A stretch of 64,000 nt of DNA from Linnemannia hyalina. Lineage: Eukaryota; Mortierellomycota; Mortierellomycetes; Mortierellales; Mortierellaceae. The position numbers were made by a program, and so were the translations under genes. This document shows positions 10,859 to 21,500 of the stretch, in pieces (within the stretch, counting starts at the first letter, position 1; the number at the start of each line of letters is the position of its first letter). Below the pieces are notes generated by a model. It saw only the letters and a program-made list of their open reading frames with translations, was not told where the DNA came from and made no database searches. The stretch is taken from contig JAHRHY010000001.1 of the NCBI GenBank assembly GCA_019671135.1, forward strand, positions 992,001 to 1,056,000, in the 5' to 3' direction.

Positions 10859-13800
10859 TTATTTTTCATTGGGGGGTCTTTCAATCGAGCCGCTTTTAGT
10901 TTCATCGATGCTCCCATGCTGCTTCATCAACGCAATATCAACTGAGCTCAGTCCAACAACATCCTGTAAGTTAGCATGTGCTAGGCAAAGCTCCTTGGCT
11001 CCCGCACTCCAAAGCAGCCGCAACTGATAATCACCCTTCTCCTCCGTTAGCTTCCAGAGCCGCAGTTTGCCATACGCCCTGGTCCCAACATACAAGCACT
11101 CGGAGCTCTGTCCCCATCGGAACCGGAAAGTGACTCCAACATGGCATCTAAAAACTCGAATCCATTCGCCCGCTACCCAAGCCGATACTCTCAACACCCC
11201 CGTCTTGCCTCCAGTCACGTAGAGCCTACCGTTGGGTGAAAACGAACAGCAATTGAGCCCTTGATCAATGTGCTTTGGATTCGTTTTCCCTCGCAGCTCG
11301 CTCGTCTGTGTGTTCCATGCTTGGAGGATCCCATCATCTACAGAAGCCGAAATCACCTCTCGTTCGTCAGGGGCAAAAACCACTCGATGGACTTGAGAAA
11401 AGTGGTTCATGACAAGGAGATGCGCTCCGGAATGAGAACACCATAGGCGAACGGTCATATCGTTACCGCCAGAGGCGATCAGGTTCCCGCTGGGAGAATA
11501 AGCCACGTCGTTGACAGCGAACGAATGGCCAATCAAAACCAATTCAGGCTTGCCAGTTTGGGTATCCCAGATTCGAATAGTCCCATCCCAGCTGGCTGAG
11601 GCAACCCGACGGCTGCTCGGAGAGAAAGAAACCGCCCAAACATGACCTAAATGGCCCGTCAAGACATGTAACGGTGATCCTGCCCGAGCGCACCATAACC
11701 GCACAGTTGAGTCCGAGCTAGCAGATGCGATCCGTTTGCCGCATGGTGAAAATGTCACTTCATTGACCGACTCTGTATGTCCAGACAGAAGAAGACCGTC
11801 TGATGTGCCGGACAAGGTCTCAAGGAGCTCCACCACGCCGTCCCTCTTGCCAATCCCCACCTGCTTGCCATCCGGCGAGACGTCAAGGCAAACATACCCC
11901 TCCGTGCGACTGCTTGAAAACGCATCCGACAACAACTCATGAACCTTCCAAAGTCGAACGGTTCCGTCCTTTCCACCAGAAGCAATGCAATCGCCGGTGG
12001 GAGAATAGACAACACTGCCGACAGCGGATTGGTGGCCAGAAAAAGTGCTGAGGAGCACTTTGTTGAGGGGATCCCACAGACGAACTCGTCCATCCAGACC
12101 ACAGGAGGCAATCTGGTTACCGTCAGGGGAGAACGTCAAATATGTAACGGGCGAAATGTGGCCCAACAGACGGCTGGAAACCCCGAAGGTATGTGCGTCC
12201 CACAACAGAATCGAACCGTCCTCGCTGCAGGTTCCGATTAGGCGTCCATTGGGAGAATAGGTCACGGAAATGACGGCACTGGATTGACTGTTCAAGACTG
12301 CGATTTGTCGTCCAGCCGGAATGTCCCATATTCGTACCGTTGTATCCATACTGCACGACGCAAGTCGAGGACAGGTTGGTGAAAAGGCGACTCCAGTAGC
12401 AACCAGGGAATGGCCACTGAGAATGTGTAGGATCGTGCCAGTCAGTGCCGACCAGGTCCGCACTGTTTTGTCGAAGCTTGTGGTCGCGACCATGGCTCCA
12501 TTCGGTGAGTAGACAATGCTGGACAATGGTCCTGTATGGCCGGTCAAGACGATCCTGATATCGCCTGTCAAGATGTCGCCCAGCTCCACCGTGCCGTTCG
12601 GGCGACTCTTGGCTAGCTCGTAGTTGGTTGGCGAAATAGCGATGGCCTGTCCACCACGATGGCTGGCCAAATAGGTCCACGTTGTAGCATCGTAAATGTT
12701 GATCTTAAACCCCTTGAACGACACGGCAAGCTTCCCGTCAGACGAAAAGACGCAACGATAGACTTCATCTTCCAGCTTGAGATAAGGGAGCTCTCCGAAC
12801 CGCGCTCCAGACAAAACAGCCTTGCGGAGGTTGGCTTGTCGAAGCCACGTCTTGCCTAAATTGGTGTCGCTCAAATCGGCACCTTCCAAATTCGTGGCGT
12901 CAAACTCTCCTTCGCGAAGATCGGCTCCTGCAATCTTGATGCCACTCAGATCGGCACCGTTGAACCGGATTCCAGCCTTGACCAAGATCGTGATAGCGTT
13001 CGCTGCCGCCTGTCCCGCCTGCACCTGCGTGTCGATCTTGGACTGCTCCACAATGTCGAGAAGTTGGCACCGGAAGGAAGGATCCTGCTCGACTCGCTCG
13101 GCCAAGAACTGGACTACTGATGGCTCACCGATGATGCTCCTCCGACCCAGGGCAGATTGTAGGGTGTGAATCGGCCGTCGTGGGTCGTACATCATTGCAG
13201 CATCGTTATAGTCGAGTGGGTCGTAGATCGTCCTTGAATAAAAGTATTCCTGGAGAGACCGGTGAATGAATCGATAGTCGCCGCCAGACCTCGTCACTGT
13301 ACTGGATTCTCGAAGCAACTTGGCCTGACCGTCAGGGCTGAAGAACTCGGCTTTCCATGAGTCTCTGTCGCGGAGGTGGGTGTATTGGACGACCGGATGG
13401 CCTGCCTGCTTCCTGAAGATCGCCTCCGCAAGGGACTTTTGGAACCGGAGACTATGACCCACAAAATCATCTTCCACTAGCAGGTCAAACTCAGATCGCT
13501 CCATGTCATTCAATGCGCTGTTCTCTAATCTCGCCCGGCTGACCGCCAGCCATTGCGTGACGAACCCATCGTAAAGCTCGACACGTATAAGGCTCTTCTT
13601 GAAGTCGACGACATGAGGCAGCGCTTCCAGTGAGAGCGATAGGAGGAAGGGATTTGATACCAGCTCCATCAAGTTTGGAATCTCGACCAGCTTGTGCATG
13701 TACTCATCCTTTGTCCATGATGGGTGGTCGTCCTGAACCATGCAATTCGCAGGCAAACGTCTGACATACAGATCGACATACTGCTCAATCTGGCTCCTCG

Positions 13801-16114
13801 AGAAAGGCACAATGACTGCCTCCTGGAAGAGGTCGGATTTCGTGCGATGGTAGTGGTTAGCAGACTGAGGTTGGAACCGAGGGCGATAATCGGAGTTCAG
13901 GCACTGACTGCGGCAGCTGATGATGAGTTTAACCTTCCACTGTCCTGGTTGGTTGAGTCGGTTGGTTGTGTAGAGATTAGTCTTGAGCTGGCTCTCGTCG
14001 TATCCGTCGCAAATGACAATGAACTGTCGGTTCTGTCTGAGCTGCTGGATCTGGGCGTCGGAAAATCGATGCCGTTGCAGTTGTTTTTCGATGAGGTCCT
14101 GAGAGGGGTTGACGATAGTGGGAAGGTTGATATGAAGAGGGATAGGTCCATACGCCCCGTATTCCATCCAAAGATTGCGCTCAAGCTCCAAGGTGAAGGT
14201 TGACTTGCCAGCTCCTGAATCTCCGAGCAATAACAACACCTGCCGATGACTGCTCAAGAACTCCAGCGCGCTCTCCATGAGCGGGAATAGAGTGTCGTTC
14301 GAGGAATGAAAGGTTGGCTTGGCTTGAGGCGGGATGTACGGAACATTTTCTTGCTCCCGTAGTCGTTCAATCTTCAGTCTGTGCAGGTCATACTCGACAT
14401 CGGGGATCGCCTGGGCTCGGTTGAGGAGAGGTGACCACGAAGGAATAGGCAACCGGACCATTATCGGGTAAGGATTGGGAGGACGTGCCATGACATCACG
14501 GTAGACAGTCTGCTTAGAAGCATTGCCTTCCTTCTCTAGACCAAGGAGTATTCGTCGAGTGTGGCCAGAGAAGGCAGGGTCGGAAAACGACGAGACTTGG
14601 CGCAGGATATCCAGAATCCAGCTGTCAATTCCTTCGTCCAGTCCAAGAAGGGAGCCGTCCTTGTAAAGCTCAGCAAGAAAATCGATAGCGTTTCGACGAA
14701 CACCATCCTCCCAGCATCGATCGATCGCAATCTCGCCAAGGACCAAACAAACACCTCGCTGGAACTCGATAGCTTGACGGCAAGGAGCCTCAAAGAACAG
14801 ACGACTGAAATCAGCCAGACGGCCATTCCGAATGTGTTCTTGAGCCTCACGCAAAGCTGTGTACCAGGGAAGCCTTCCGCCAGAAAGGACACCCCACTTT
14901 GTGCTAGCCCAAGGTCCTTGAACGTTATCGCCTACCGACTGAGCGCCGCCAATCGCCTTGAAGCCAATGTCGAGAGCATTCACAGTATCGCCATGGGGCC
15001 TCTCAACTTCACCTGATATCCCGTAATTGCCCTGCTTGCACACACTCGCGACCCCAAGACGACCCATGGTGTTGTTTCCTGCATGCCGCAAAACAAACTG
15101 GCAACGTGGCTCGTCAATCGGAACATGAAGCAGACCCTGAAGGGCATAGGTTGCCTGGTGTCTGAGATATGGATCCGAGCTCTTTGACAGTCCTTCCAAG
15201 AGTGCCAGCAGGTATGCCTGGTCCACGACGCGCCCCAGATCCTGAACCTTGCACTCAACCATGCCATCGAGAAGAGTCGATAATGCGAGGGTCAAGCAAT
15301 AGATGTGCTTGGTGGGATGTTGATGGATATCATGAAGACGAGTCCGAATTGCAGTCAGGATCCTGAGAAGGTCGTTGGAAAGGATGTAACCTGGCTCGGC
15401 ACATTGAACAAGTTGGATCGAACCCTGAAGTAGATCGACGTCCAGCAATGTCGCGTTCTCGAATCTGGCAACCAGGCTGTTAAGCAACTTGCGATAGTGC
15501 TCCAGACTGAGAAAAGAGCCAAGGATTACGACCTCAGCTATTGTTGTTGAGCTCGTGACATTGCTCGCCAAAAACTCCTCAACGACCTTGGTAGTCAGCG
15601 AACGGACCCGACTCTGCTCGTCCTCTTCAGGAAGAATAGCAGTACCTTGTTGAGAAGGACCCAGATGTTCGTAGACGCTTCCGGCAGTCGATGCAGGGGA
15701 CAAACTCTTGCGGAGCAAACTGTTGAAGTACGCAAGTTGAGATGTGGACTCAAACCGACCGCCTGGGGGCGGTAGGGTTGTCGAAAGCGAAGGGGCGGCA
15801 ATGTTTTGAGGAAAAATGGATAATCGAGACTGCTCAGGTGCCACAAGCACTGGGAAGATGTTGTTGGGATCGATGCGGCTCTGGGTGAAGGTGACTTGAT
15901 ATTCCTGGGGAGAGGATATGGAGATCCGTTCTTGCTTCACAACTGTAGACATCGCACGTTCTTGGTTGTAGATGGCTGATGGTTGCACCTTCTTTGTAGG
16001 CTGCTCGAATTGACTGAAAGGCGATTCATTGATACGCTTTGATCCCAACCGAATAGCTGACGGGATTGTCGGGTAAGAGTTGTCAGATGTCCCCTCGAGC
16101 TTTGAGCTTGTCAT
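10859..16114 (-). CDS. NLR-like STAND protein: ARM-like region, NACHT, pentapeptide repeats, WD40 propeller
   Basis: A single long exon of 1751 residues from the ATG at 16114; the frame is open upstream, with other ATGs such as 16141. After a disordered N-terminus, residues about 170-500 are helical and ARM/HEAT-like. The NACHT NTPase has Walker A GDSGAGKS (about 631-638), a Walker B-like FIVICDGYDE (about 698-708) and sensor LIISCRSQ. Pentapeptide repeats follow (FNGADLSGIKIAGADLREG, about 1050-1095). About a dozen WD40 repeats (for example LTGHTGPLSSIVYSPNG) fill about 1130-1690. In fungi such STAND proteins act in non-self recognition and regulated cell death, but no effector domain such as HeLo or a lipase is visible here. 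The WD40 repeats differ clearly from one another, so this is not the near-identical repeat type of the HET genes. A T-rich tract ending in AG just upstream could be an intron joining a 5' exon. Confidence 0.88.
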   Translation of the reverse strand: MTSSKLEGTSDNSYPTIPSAIRLGSKRINESPFSQFEQPTKKVQPSAIYNQERAMSTVVKQERISISSPQEYQVTFTQSRIDPNNIFPVLVAPEQSRLSIFPQNIAAPSLSTTLPPPGGRFESTSQLAYFNSLLRKSLSPASTAGSVYEHLGPSQQGTAILPEEDEQSRVRSLTTKVVEEFLASNVTSSTTIAEVVILGSFLSLEHYRKLLNSLVARFENATLLDVDLLQGSIQLVQCAEPGYILSNDLLRILTAIRTRLHDIHQHPTKHIYCLTLALSTLLDGMVECKVQDLGRVVDQAYLLALLEGLSKSSDPYLRHQATYALQGLLHVPIDEPRCQFVLRHAGNNTMGRLGVASVCKQGNYGISGEVERPHGDTVNALDIGFKAIGGAQSVGDNVQGPWASTKWGVLSGGRLPWYTALREAQEHIRNGRLADFSRLFFEAPCRQAIEFQRGVCLVLGEIAIDRCWEDGVRRNAIDFLAELYKDGSLLGLDEGIDSWILDILRQVSSFSDPAFSGHTRRILLGLEKEGNASKQTVYRDVMARPPNPYPIMVRLPIPSWSPLLNRAQAIPDVEYDLHRLKIERLREQENVPYIPPQAKPTFHSSNDTLFPLMESALEFLSSHRQVLLLLGDSGAGKSTFTLELERNLWMEYGAYGPIPLHINLPTIVNPSQDLIEKQLQRHRFSDAQIQQLRQNRQFIVICDGYDESQLKTNLYTTNRLNQPGQWKVKLIISCRSQCLNSDYRPRFQPQSANHYHRTKSDLFQEAVIVPFSRSQIEQYVDLYVRRLPANCMVQDDHPSWTKDEYMHKLVEIPNLMELVSNPFLLSLSLEALPHVVDFKKSLIRVELYDGFVTQWLAVSRARLENSALNDMERSEFDLLVEDDFVGHSLRFQKSLAEAIFRKQAGHPVVQYTHLRDRDSWKAEFFSPDGQAKLLRESSTVTRSGGDYRFIHRSLQEYFYSRTIYDPLDYNDAAMMYDPRRPIHTLQSALGRRSIIGEPSVVQFLAERVEQDPSFRCQLLDIVEQSKIDTQVQAGQAAANAITILVKAGIRFNGADLSGIKIAGADLREGEFDATNLEGADLSDTNLGKTWLRQANLRKAVLSGARFGELPYLKLEDEVYRCVFSSDGKLAVSFKGFKINIYDATTWTYLASHRGGQAIAISPTNYELAKSRPNGTVELGDILTGDIRIVLTGHTGPLSSIVYSPNGAMVATTSFDKTVRTWSALTGTILHILSGHSLVATGVAFSPTCPRLASCSMDTTVRIWDIPAGRQIAVLNSQSSAVISVTYSPNGRLIGTCSEDGSILLWDAHTFGVSSRLLGHISPVTYLTFSPDGNQIASCGLDGRVRLWDPLNKVLLSTFSGHQSAVGSVVYSPTGDCIASGGKDGTVRLWKVHELLSDAFSSSRTEGYVCLDVSPDGKQVGIGKRDGVVELLETLSGTSDGLLLSGHTESVNEVTFSPCGKRIASASSDSTVRLWCARAGSPLHVLTGHLGHVWAVSFSPSSRRVASASWDGTIRIWDTQTGKPELVLIGHSFAVNDVAYSPSGNLIASGGNDMTVRLWCSHSGAHLLVMNHFSQVHRVVFAPDEREVISASVDDGILQAWNTQTSELRGKTNPKHIDQGLNCCSFSPNGRLYVTGGKTGVLRVSAWVAGEWIRVFRCHVGVTFRFRWGQSSECLYVGTRAYGKLRLWKLTEEKGDYQLRLLWSAGAKELCLAHANLQDVVGLSSVDIALMKQHGSIDETKSGSIERPPNEK

Positions 16115-16870
16115 GGTGTTGCAAATCCTATCGGATTGCATAGCAAAGAAAAAAAAAGTAAGTTGCTGGCGCGCAGTACTAGCCATAGTATCATTTGAGT
16201 AACAGCGCTGTGAGTTGAAATATACTCGTGGTGCTGATTGCTTAAAAGGAGTGCAGGAACGCACAGTCAGAGACAGCTGGGTGTGAGGGCTTGCTGCTAG
16301 GCTTGGCGTAGGTGGTGAGAGTTGCGATCCTTTCGACAAAAGTCAGACACCTATGATACGGAAAAGCGGTTAGAGGGTTGCCAGTGAGAGTGACTCAGTA
16401 TTTTCGGAGCAGTCAGCTTGTATGGGTCGTACGAGTGCAGACCTGTTAGTACAGTAGGTGTGACCAAACAGACGAGGAATGGAAGGAATGCAAGAGTGAT
16501 GGAACGATGGTAGCTTGTCGAATGAGGGGTTGGGGATCAAGAACGATGATGAGAGAGCAAAGGAATGGCAGTGGGAGTGTTGCTGTGACGAGAGAAAGAA
16601 AAAAGCCCTCTCCAAACATTTCTTTTCTTTTGGATTTTGGACTTTGATCGAGTAGGTTCTCCTTCGCCAAATGTCAAAACATATCCACACCATGCCACAA
16701 GCTTACTTAAGACAGGAAACAATCTATTGGACAATTGGAAAAGAGCAATTAAGGTACACCCTGTCTCTCCTATCAGTCACAACGTGGTCAGCTTTGGGAG
16801 GTATGTGATAGATTAATGGTGTTTATTACAGGACAGGGGCTCAAAGGACATGGCCAAACGGAAAGAATTC
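16115..16870. other. 5' flank of the NACHT gene up to the duplication boundary
   Basis: About 750 bases separate the NACHT start codon from the outer edge of the left inverted-repeat arm. On the minus strand it holds a polypyrimidine tract ending in AG (around 16120-16150) and T-rich leader sequence. Open frames at 16370-16734 are low complexity and not supported as genes. Confidence 0.4.
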
Positions 16871-16888
16871 AAGACGATTGACAACCTA

Positions 16889-17086
16889 TTACATCCTAGC
16901 CAGTGACAAGGCTTGGTTGTGACCAATGGTGGTAGTCTTCTTAAGGAGTCTCTCGACATCAGCGGATATCACGGTAGAGGTCATGTTGGCATCCGAGGCA
17001 TTGATTTGGAGCGAGGAGCGGGGGGTCTGAGTAGGGGTGCTGACAGCCGAGGCGATCTTGTTCTTGGAGATCTTGAAAAGCGACAT
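16889..17086 (-). CDS. Small-family protein A, class I (left copy)
   Basis: Intronless, 65 residues, starting MSLFKISKNKIASAVS. It carries the family core in a variant form (SAVSTPTQTPRSS), a middle part with ADVERLLKK, and the class I C-terminus GHNQALSLARM. No signal peptide or membrane segment is visible. The protein is basic and rich in Ser/Thr. The copy in the right arm (58796-58993) encodes the same protein. A TATA-like element lies near 17279-17284 on the minus strand, and a tandem GCCAAG tract lies in the leader. The gene lies next to the left arm's outer edge; the NACHT gene is on the same strand downstream. I do not recognise a function. It is called as real because it is preserved in both arms and belongs to a family with shared motifs. 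Confidence 0.75.
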   Translation of the reverse strand: MSLFKISKNKIASAVSTPTQTPRSSLQINASDANMTSTVISADVERLLKKTTTIGHNQALSLARM

Positions 17087-17178
17087 GGTAGTGGTTTTGG
17101 GACAGGTGTTGAGGAGTTGGGTTGAGAGTGCTAGTGTATGTTGTGATGAGAGAGTTGGTTGTAGTATTGCTTGTCGGG

Positions 17179-17218
17179 CTTGGCTTGGCTGGCTTGGCTG
17201 GCTTGGCTGGCTTGGCTT
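17179..17218 (-). repeat. Tandem GCCAAG-containing repeat in the leader of gene A
   Basis: A 9-base unit (CCAGCCAAG on the minus strand) repeats here, giving five GCCAAG hexamers; the right-arm copy near 58671-58704 has four. It lies between the TATA element and the start codon of gene A. GCCAAG equals the PacC core, but a simple repeat in a transcribed leader is an equally good explanation. Confidence 0.5.
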
Positions 17219-17515
17219 GCTCTGCTTGACTTGAGTGCGTTTGATGGAGAACAAAGAAAATGGGGGATCGTTAGTAGCTTTTATATCAATTCGCGTCCCT
17301 TTGTCTGTACGTCAATCGACCACTGCTGCATACACCTCCTACAAAGACGAGCAGCATGTTCATTTGATGCCGTTTGCTGAACAATTGACAATTGTACGCG
17401 CCGCACTCAAAAATTAAGGATTTGATTATTCATCAATGACACCCTCGGATGACACCCTCGATGATACTTTGTTTTCTAAACGAAATAAGAAACGAATGAG
17501 GACGCCGTGTGCTGG

Positions 17516-17628
17516 GTAAGGCTAGCTCTACCATCCTGCAGCATGGCGCAGTTGCTCAGCACCTCTGCCGTCTTAGGTCTGAGGGAGTGCTTCAGTACTA
17601 TGGGCGTGAGTCATGGGTGGTACCATAG
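17516..17628 (+). other. Candidate structured element with 5S-rRNA-like spacing
   Basis: The segment can close a stem: TACCATCC near the 5' end faces GGGTGGTA near the 3' end, and in the right-arm copy TATGG additionally faces CCATA. Landmarks appear in the order and approximate spacing of 5S rRNA (TACC.CCTG, then CTTAG, AGTACT, GGTACC), but the conserved GGGTGACC box is not intact. It could be a decayed 5S copy or a coincidence. No clear pol III terminator is present. The right-arm copy is at about 58259-58371. Confidence 0.2.
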
Positions 17629-18339
17629 TTCCTTTATTATTGTCTCTGTCTGCGCACTATGAGCTTATTTGCCGCTGGATCACCAAAGGATGAAAATTGT
17701 TGGCAATCATGAACAATAGCGAGAATTGACAAACTCTTCCGCCGTTGACTATCTCGCTGCTTGTCCTGTCACTCGCCCTTCTTATCACCTATATTACCAC
17801 AACACAAAGCAACAACACTTAGTCTTTTGGTAGCAATGGGTCGACAGACGTCTACGATCCCAAGTACATCTCTCCGACGATAAAAAAGGGCAGCAGCGAG
17901 ATGATTGTTCCTGGTTCGAAATAAAAATTGTCTGTCCCCCGACTGTGTTGTTGATCTTTTACTCCCTCTTCATTTCAGCTGTACTCTCTCTTATTCATTA
18001 TTTCTGTGGACATTCGAAAAGACAATTCGGATCATGAGCAGGATACAGGATATGTTTGTTTGTCTGTAATGACAGAAATAGTTTATTATGATGATGAAGA
18101 ATGCCGAGTGTTGTACAGTGAATGAATGAATATGCTGGAGGTTGGAGGGGTATGCGAGGCTACTCGCATCCGAATCAAATAAAAGAACATTGTCCTCCAA
18201 ACAGCAACAACGACGATGTGTAATAGCGAGTGTGTCTTGATGAGAGGGAGGGAGCAGGACTTGAAAGAGATCCGGACGAGACGAGAGGAAGCCGATCGAG
18301 TCGGAATAGAGGCAGAGAGTGTATAGCAGAGGGTGCTTT

Positions 18340-18564
18340 TTACATTCTAGACATGGAAAGAGCCTGCATGTGTCCCATGTTGGCCTTGACGAAGTGGGCC
18401 TCGAGGGCCTCGGGGGTCATGGCAGTGTTCTTGTTGACGGCGGCAAGGTCGGCGCCGGTGAGGTGGATCGAGGTACGAGGGGTCTGCGAGGGGGTGTTGG
18501 CAGCCGAGGTGGTCTTGTTCTTCTTGGAGGAGGAGAAGGTTCCGTTAAGCTTGAAGAAGGTCAT
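18340..18564 (-). CDS. Small-family protein B, class I (left copy)
   Basis: Intronless, 74 residues, starting MTFFKLNGTFSSSKKNK. The family core follows (TSAANTPSQTPRTSIHL), then a helical middle part (MTPEALEAHFVKAN) and the class I end GHMQALSMSRM, closely similar to protein A. The right-arm copy differs at two residues (T to A and I to V) and keeps the full frame. A TATA box (TATAAATA on the minus strand) lies at 18689-18696, about 125-130 bases upstream of the start. Paired TP sites and the basic N-terminus suggest a regulated soluble protein, but its function is unknown. Gene B is divergent from gene C across a 3 kb spacer. Confidence 0.75.
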   Translation of the reverse strand: MTFFKLNGTFSSSKKNKTTSAANTPSQTPRTSIHLTGADLAAVNKNTAMTPEALEAHFVKANMGHMQALSMSRM

Positions 18565-21500
18565 TGTGGATGTGTTGTGTTGTGTTGTGGGGTGGAAGTG
18601 GGAGTGGTTGTTTGATTTGGTTTGGTTTGTTTGGTTGTTTGTGATGATGAAGTAGAGAAAAGAAGAAAAGAGGGGAATGCTTCAAGAGTATTTATATGAA
18701 GTGGCTCCCCGCAGACAATTTTCATTACAAAGGCACGACCCACCCTCTCTTTCTCCAATTGCCTCAAAGCAACCCAACAAAAGTGGTCTCTCGCCGTGTA
18801 AACCCATAAACAGCAACCCTTTGCTCCCTCTTATGGTTATTCTTTGTTCATTCATTCCGCATATTAATCCGTCTCTCTTTGTTTACACAATACACTTTCA
18901 CTCATTCCAGGCCCCGCACGGTTCAAGTTCAGGTTCGAGCGCAGCCTGAAAAAGTCAATCATGTCTGGTTTATTTTTACTCATCTCACAGAGTTGTCCCC
19001 CGTCGTCGTCGTCAAACACAACATGCCACCCTGTTCCTGTTCCTCACAGGATGGAGTGAAGTAAAGAGTTTCAAAATGAATGGACGGCCAAGAGGCAGAG
19101 AGGCAAGCCGTGGGAGAGTAAATGGACAGGAGGGGTCGTGGGAGAGTAAAGTACTGCGATTGAATGGACAACCTGATCGGATCGTTTGTTTATGGGACGA
19201 CTGACCCCTGTCCCCTCTGTTTGTTTGTTTGTTTGTCAGGAGTTGCGGACAGACCACCAACAACCTTCACTCTCACTCTCTGTCGTTAGAGATTGGAACG
19301 TTTGTTATTTTAGGATTAACAGCAACACCTACTGCAACCTTGCGCCTACTCCTTCTTGACATAAGGATAAGCGACAAATACAGTCTTGCCGTCAAGGCAC
19401 GGAGGAACACTACTCTTTCCCCTCTTATGTCTGCCGTCTGGGTTCACTGTCCGCCGTTCTGTGTTTGTTCGTTTCTACTCGCGCTCTGTTACGCTCTGTT
19501 ACACTCTGTTAAACCGCCATCCTTCCAATGCCTTCTCTCAAGAACCTTCCAGGCGCCTCCACCCGATTCGCAGCTTTCCCTTGACTATGAACTGCGGTCA
19601 CCCCATACTTTCTCAGTCACATCCTCAGCCTATTTGTGCTTGACACGTCTACGCTCGTTCAATCCAAAAATATCGACCGTTGAGGCATTTGTTCACAACA
19701 ATAAGCACCCACCGCAGTTCTCATGATATTCTTCAAGTATGCCCTTACAAAAAGGGTAATTAGCCAATAGTTCCCAGGTCGTTCCACTGCTCCAACCGTT
19801 CAACGGCAGCTACTCCCCAGCTAAAACAGCTAAACAGGCAAAAGAAGGGTACTGAAGAAATGAAGTGATCAGACCCTCTTTTAGGAACCATTCTCATTTT
19901 TATTCTACAAGGCAGCGCTGTCACTAGAATCTTCCAACCCAGCCCTTGAACGTTGCCCTCTTGCGGCGAGGGATTCGCTCGAGAGAAGAAAAGAGTTTAT
20001 TTATCTGAGTGAATAAATAGAGTATACCGTTCTATCGCCATGAATGATGATTGAAGTGGGTTGAACGACCCCTGGAGTTATTTTTCAATCGGAGATTTTT
20101 CTTTTGGCTGCCGCTTGAAAAATGGAAAGATTTTTTCAGTCTGGCAAGTTCTACAAAAGTCTAGTCTGAGGTGGTGCAAGGTGGTGTAAGTAAAGGCAAA
20201 CAAGGCTGGGGTCAGGAACAAGGAAGGACTCTTTTGGTTAGAGGAAGGAGGGGTAATAATGAGCATGAAGGTAGTGGTTGTGGAGTGTGAATAATTGGCT
20301 CATGGAGTGGGATGTACTGAACAGAAAGGGACTGGGGCAACTGCGGGAAGTCAGCTTGCTTACGCTGTGTACGTGTATGCTGATGAGAACTACTTTTTCG
20401 TGGTTTGTTTGCCACCAATTACCTGAGCTGTGCCCAGATGAGCAAAGATAGCATCATCAATGGTTCATCGTGGGACAAAACGAGATCGATTGACTGGTCG
20501 ACATTCAACAGTGGCAACACCTTTTTATTTCCCTTGGCCATCTCTCCTTTTCATTGTCATTCTTGTTCCCAGTCAGCTCCTCCTTGCCTTCTTTCTTTCC
20601 CCTCTAATCATCTCATCTTGCTTGCTTGCTGAGTTCATCGACAATCTACAATCAAATGGACTTGCTCAGAACCAACAATGTGAGCATCACAACCTCAGTC
20701 TCTTTTTTCAATATCAAGAATGGTTTGAATTGACACGCTTGCTCTAACAACCAGCCTTTTCTTGAGCGGCTTCAATGTCAACCACGTATATGGCGAACCC
20801 ATACCCTCGCACTCTCAAGTCTCGACACTTCCTAAAAGGAGCCTTCCTTTGACTACCTACCTCCAGATAGCCGAGTGGAGTTTCCAGAAATATCCCCAAG
20901 GGCTCAAGCTTTTCCTGTTTCTAATTTGCATGGTCAAGCAGACTCCTCGCCACAAGGCATCCTTTTGAGATCAGAGTCGTGTCGGAGACTGACCAGCCTC
21001 TTATTGCACTACCCCAATTTCATTCTCATCTCTCATCCTTCCCATTCCTCCTACCCTTACCCATGTCTCTTGCACGTTTTCAATTATCGCGCGTGTTGGC
21101 TCTTACGCATTCTCTCTCTCTTTTTGATGCCCACTCAGTGCTGCTTGTTTCGCTTACAGCTATTTGTTGCAAATATTCAAGTGGAGCTTGAGGTGAAAAA
21201 GATATATATGCATTGCACATTGTTATCACCATTGAACTTGTCCTTTTCATGCCCAAATACAGCGCGTCCGTGTGCGGACTGAGAATCCAGTGTCAGTCAA
21301 TCAAGCCAAGCCAAGTTTCTCAGCACTGGTGCTGGGATAGTGTGGTGGAGGTTGGTTGGTGGGGTTGCTAAACTCAACTGCGGTTATCCTCACCAAGTCC
21401 GTCCTACTCTTTGGGGTATGGCACTATATTTGGGTAGGCAGACACGGATACCCTCTTCGTCCCTCGTTCTGGGACCCGACATACCCGGCAACCGTATAAA

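Larger units (their letters stand above)
17087..18339. other. Spacer between small genes A and B
   Basis: Contains the gene A promoter and leader on the minus strand, a candidate structured element at 17516-17628, and the 3' flank of gene B. No other credible gene was seen. The whole spacer is conserved in the right arm. Confidence 0.5.

Noticed and set aside
18900..18950. Possible tRNA because of GGTTCAAGTTCAGGTTCGAGC
   Set aside because: No A box at the right distance and no cloverleaf arms; just a short B-box-like match.
19229..19726. 165-codon frame present in both arms (mirrored at 56159-56656)
   Set aside because: Presence in both arms follows from the duplication. Differences between the copies are mostly amino-acid changing, and there is no leader or TATA arrangement like that of the small family.
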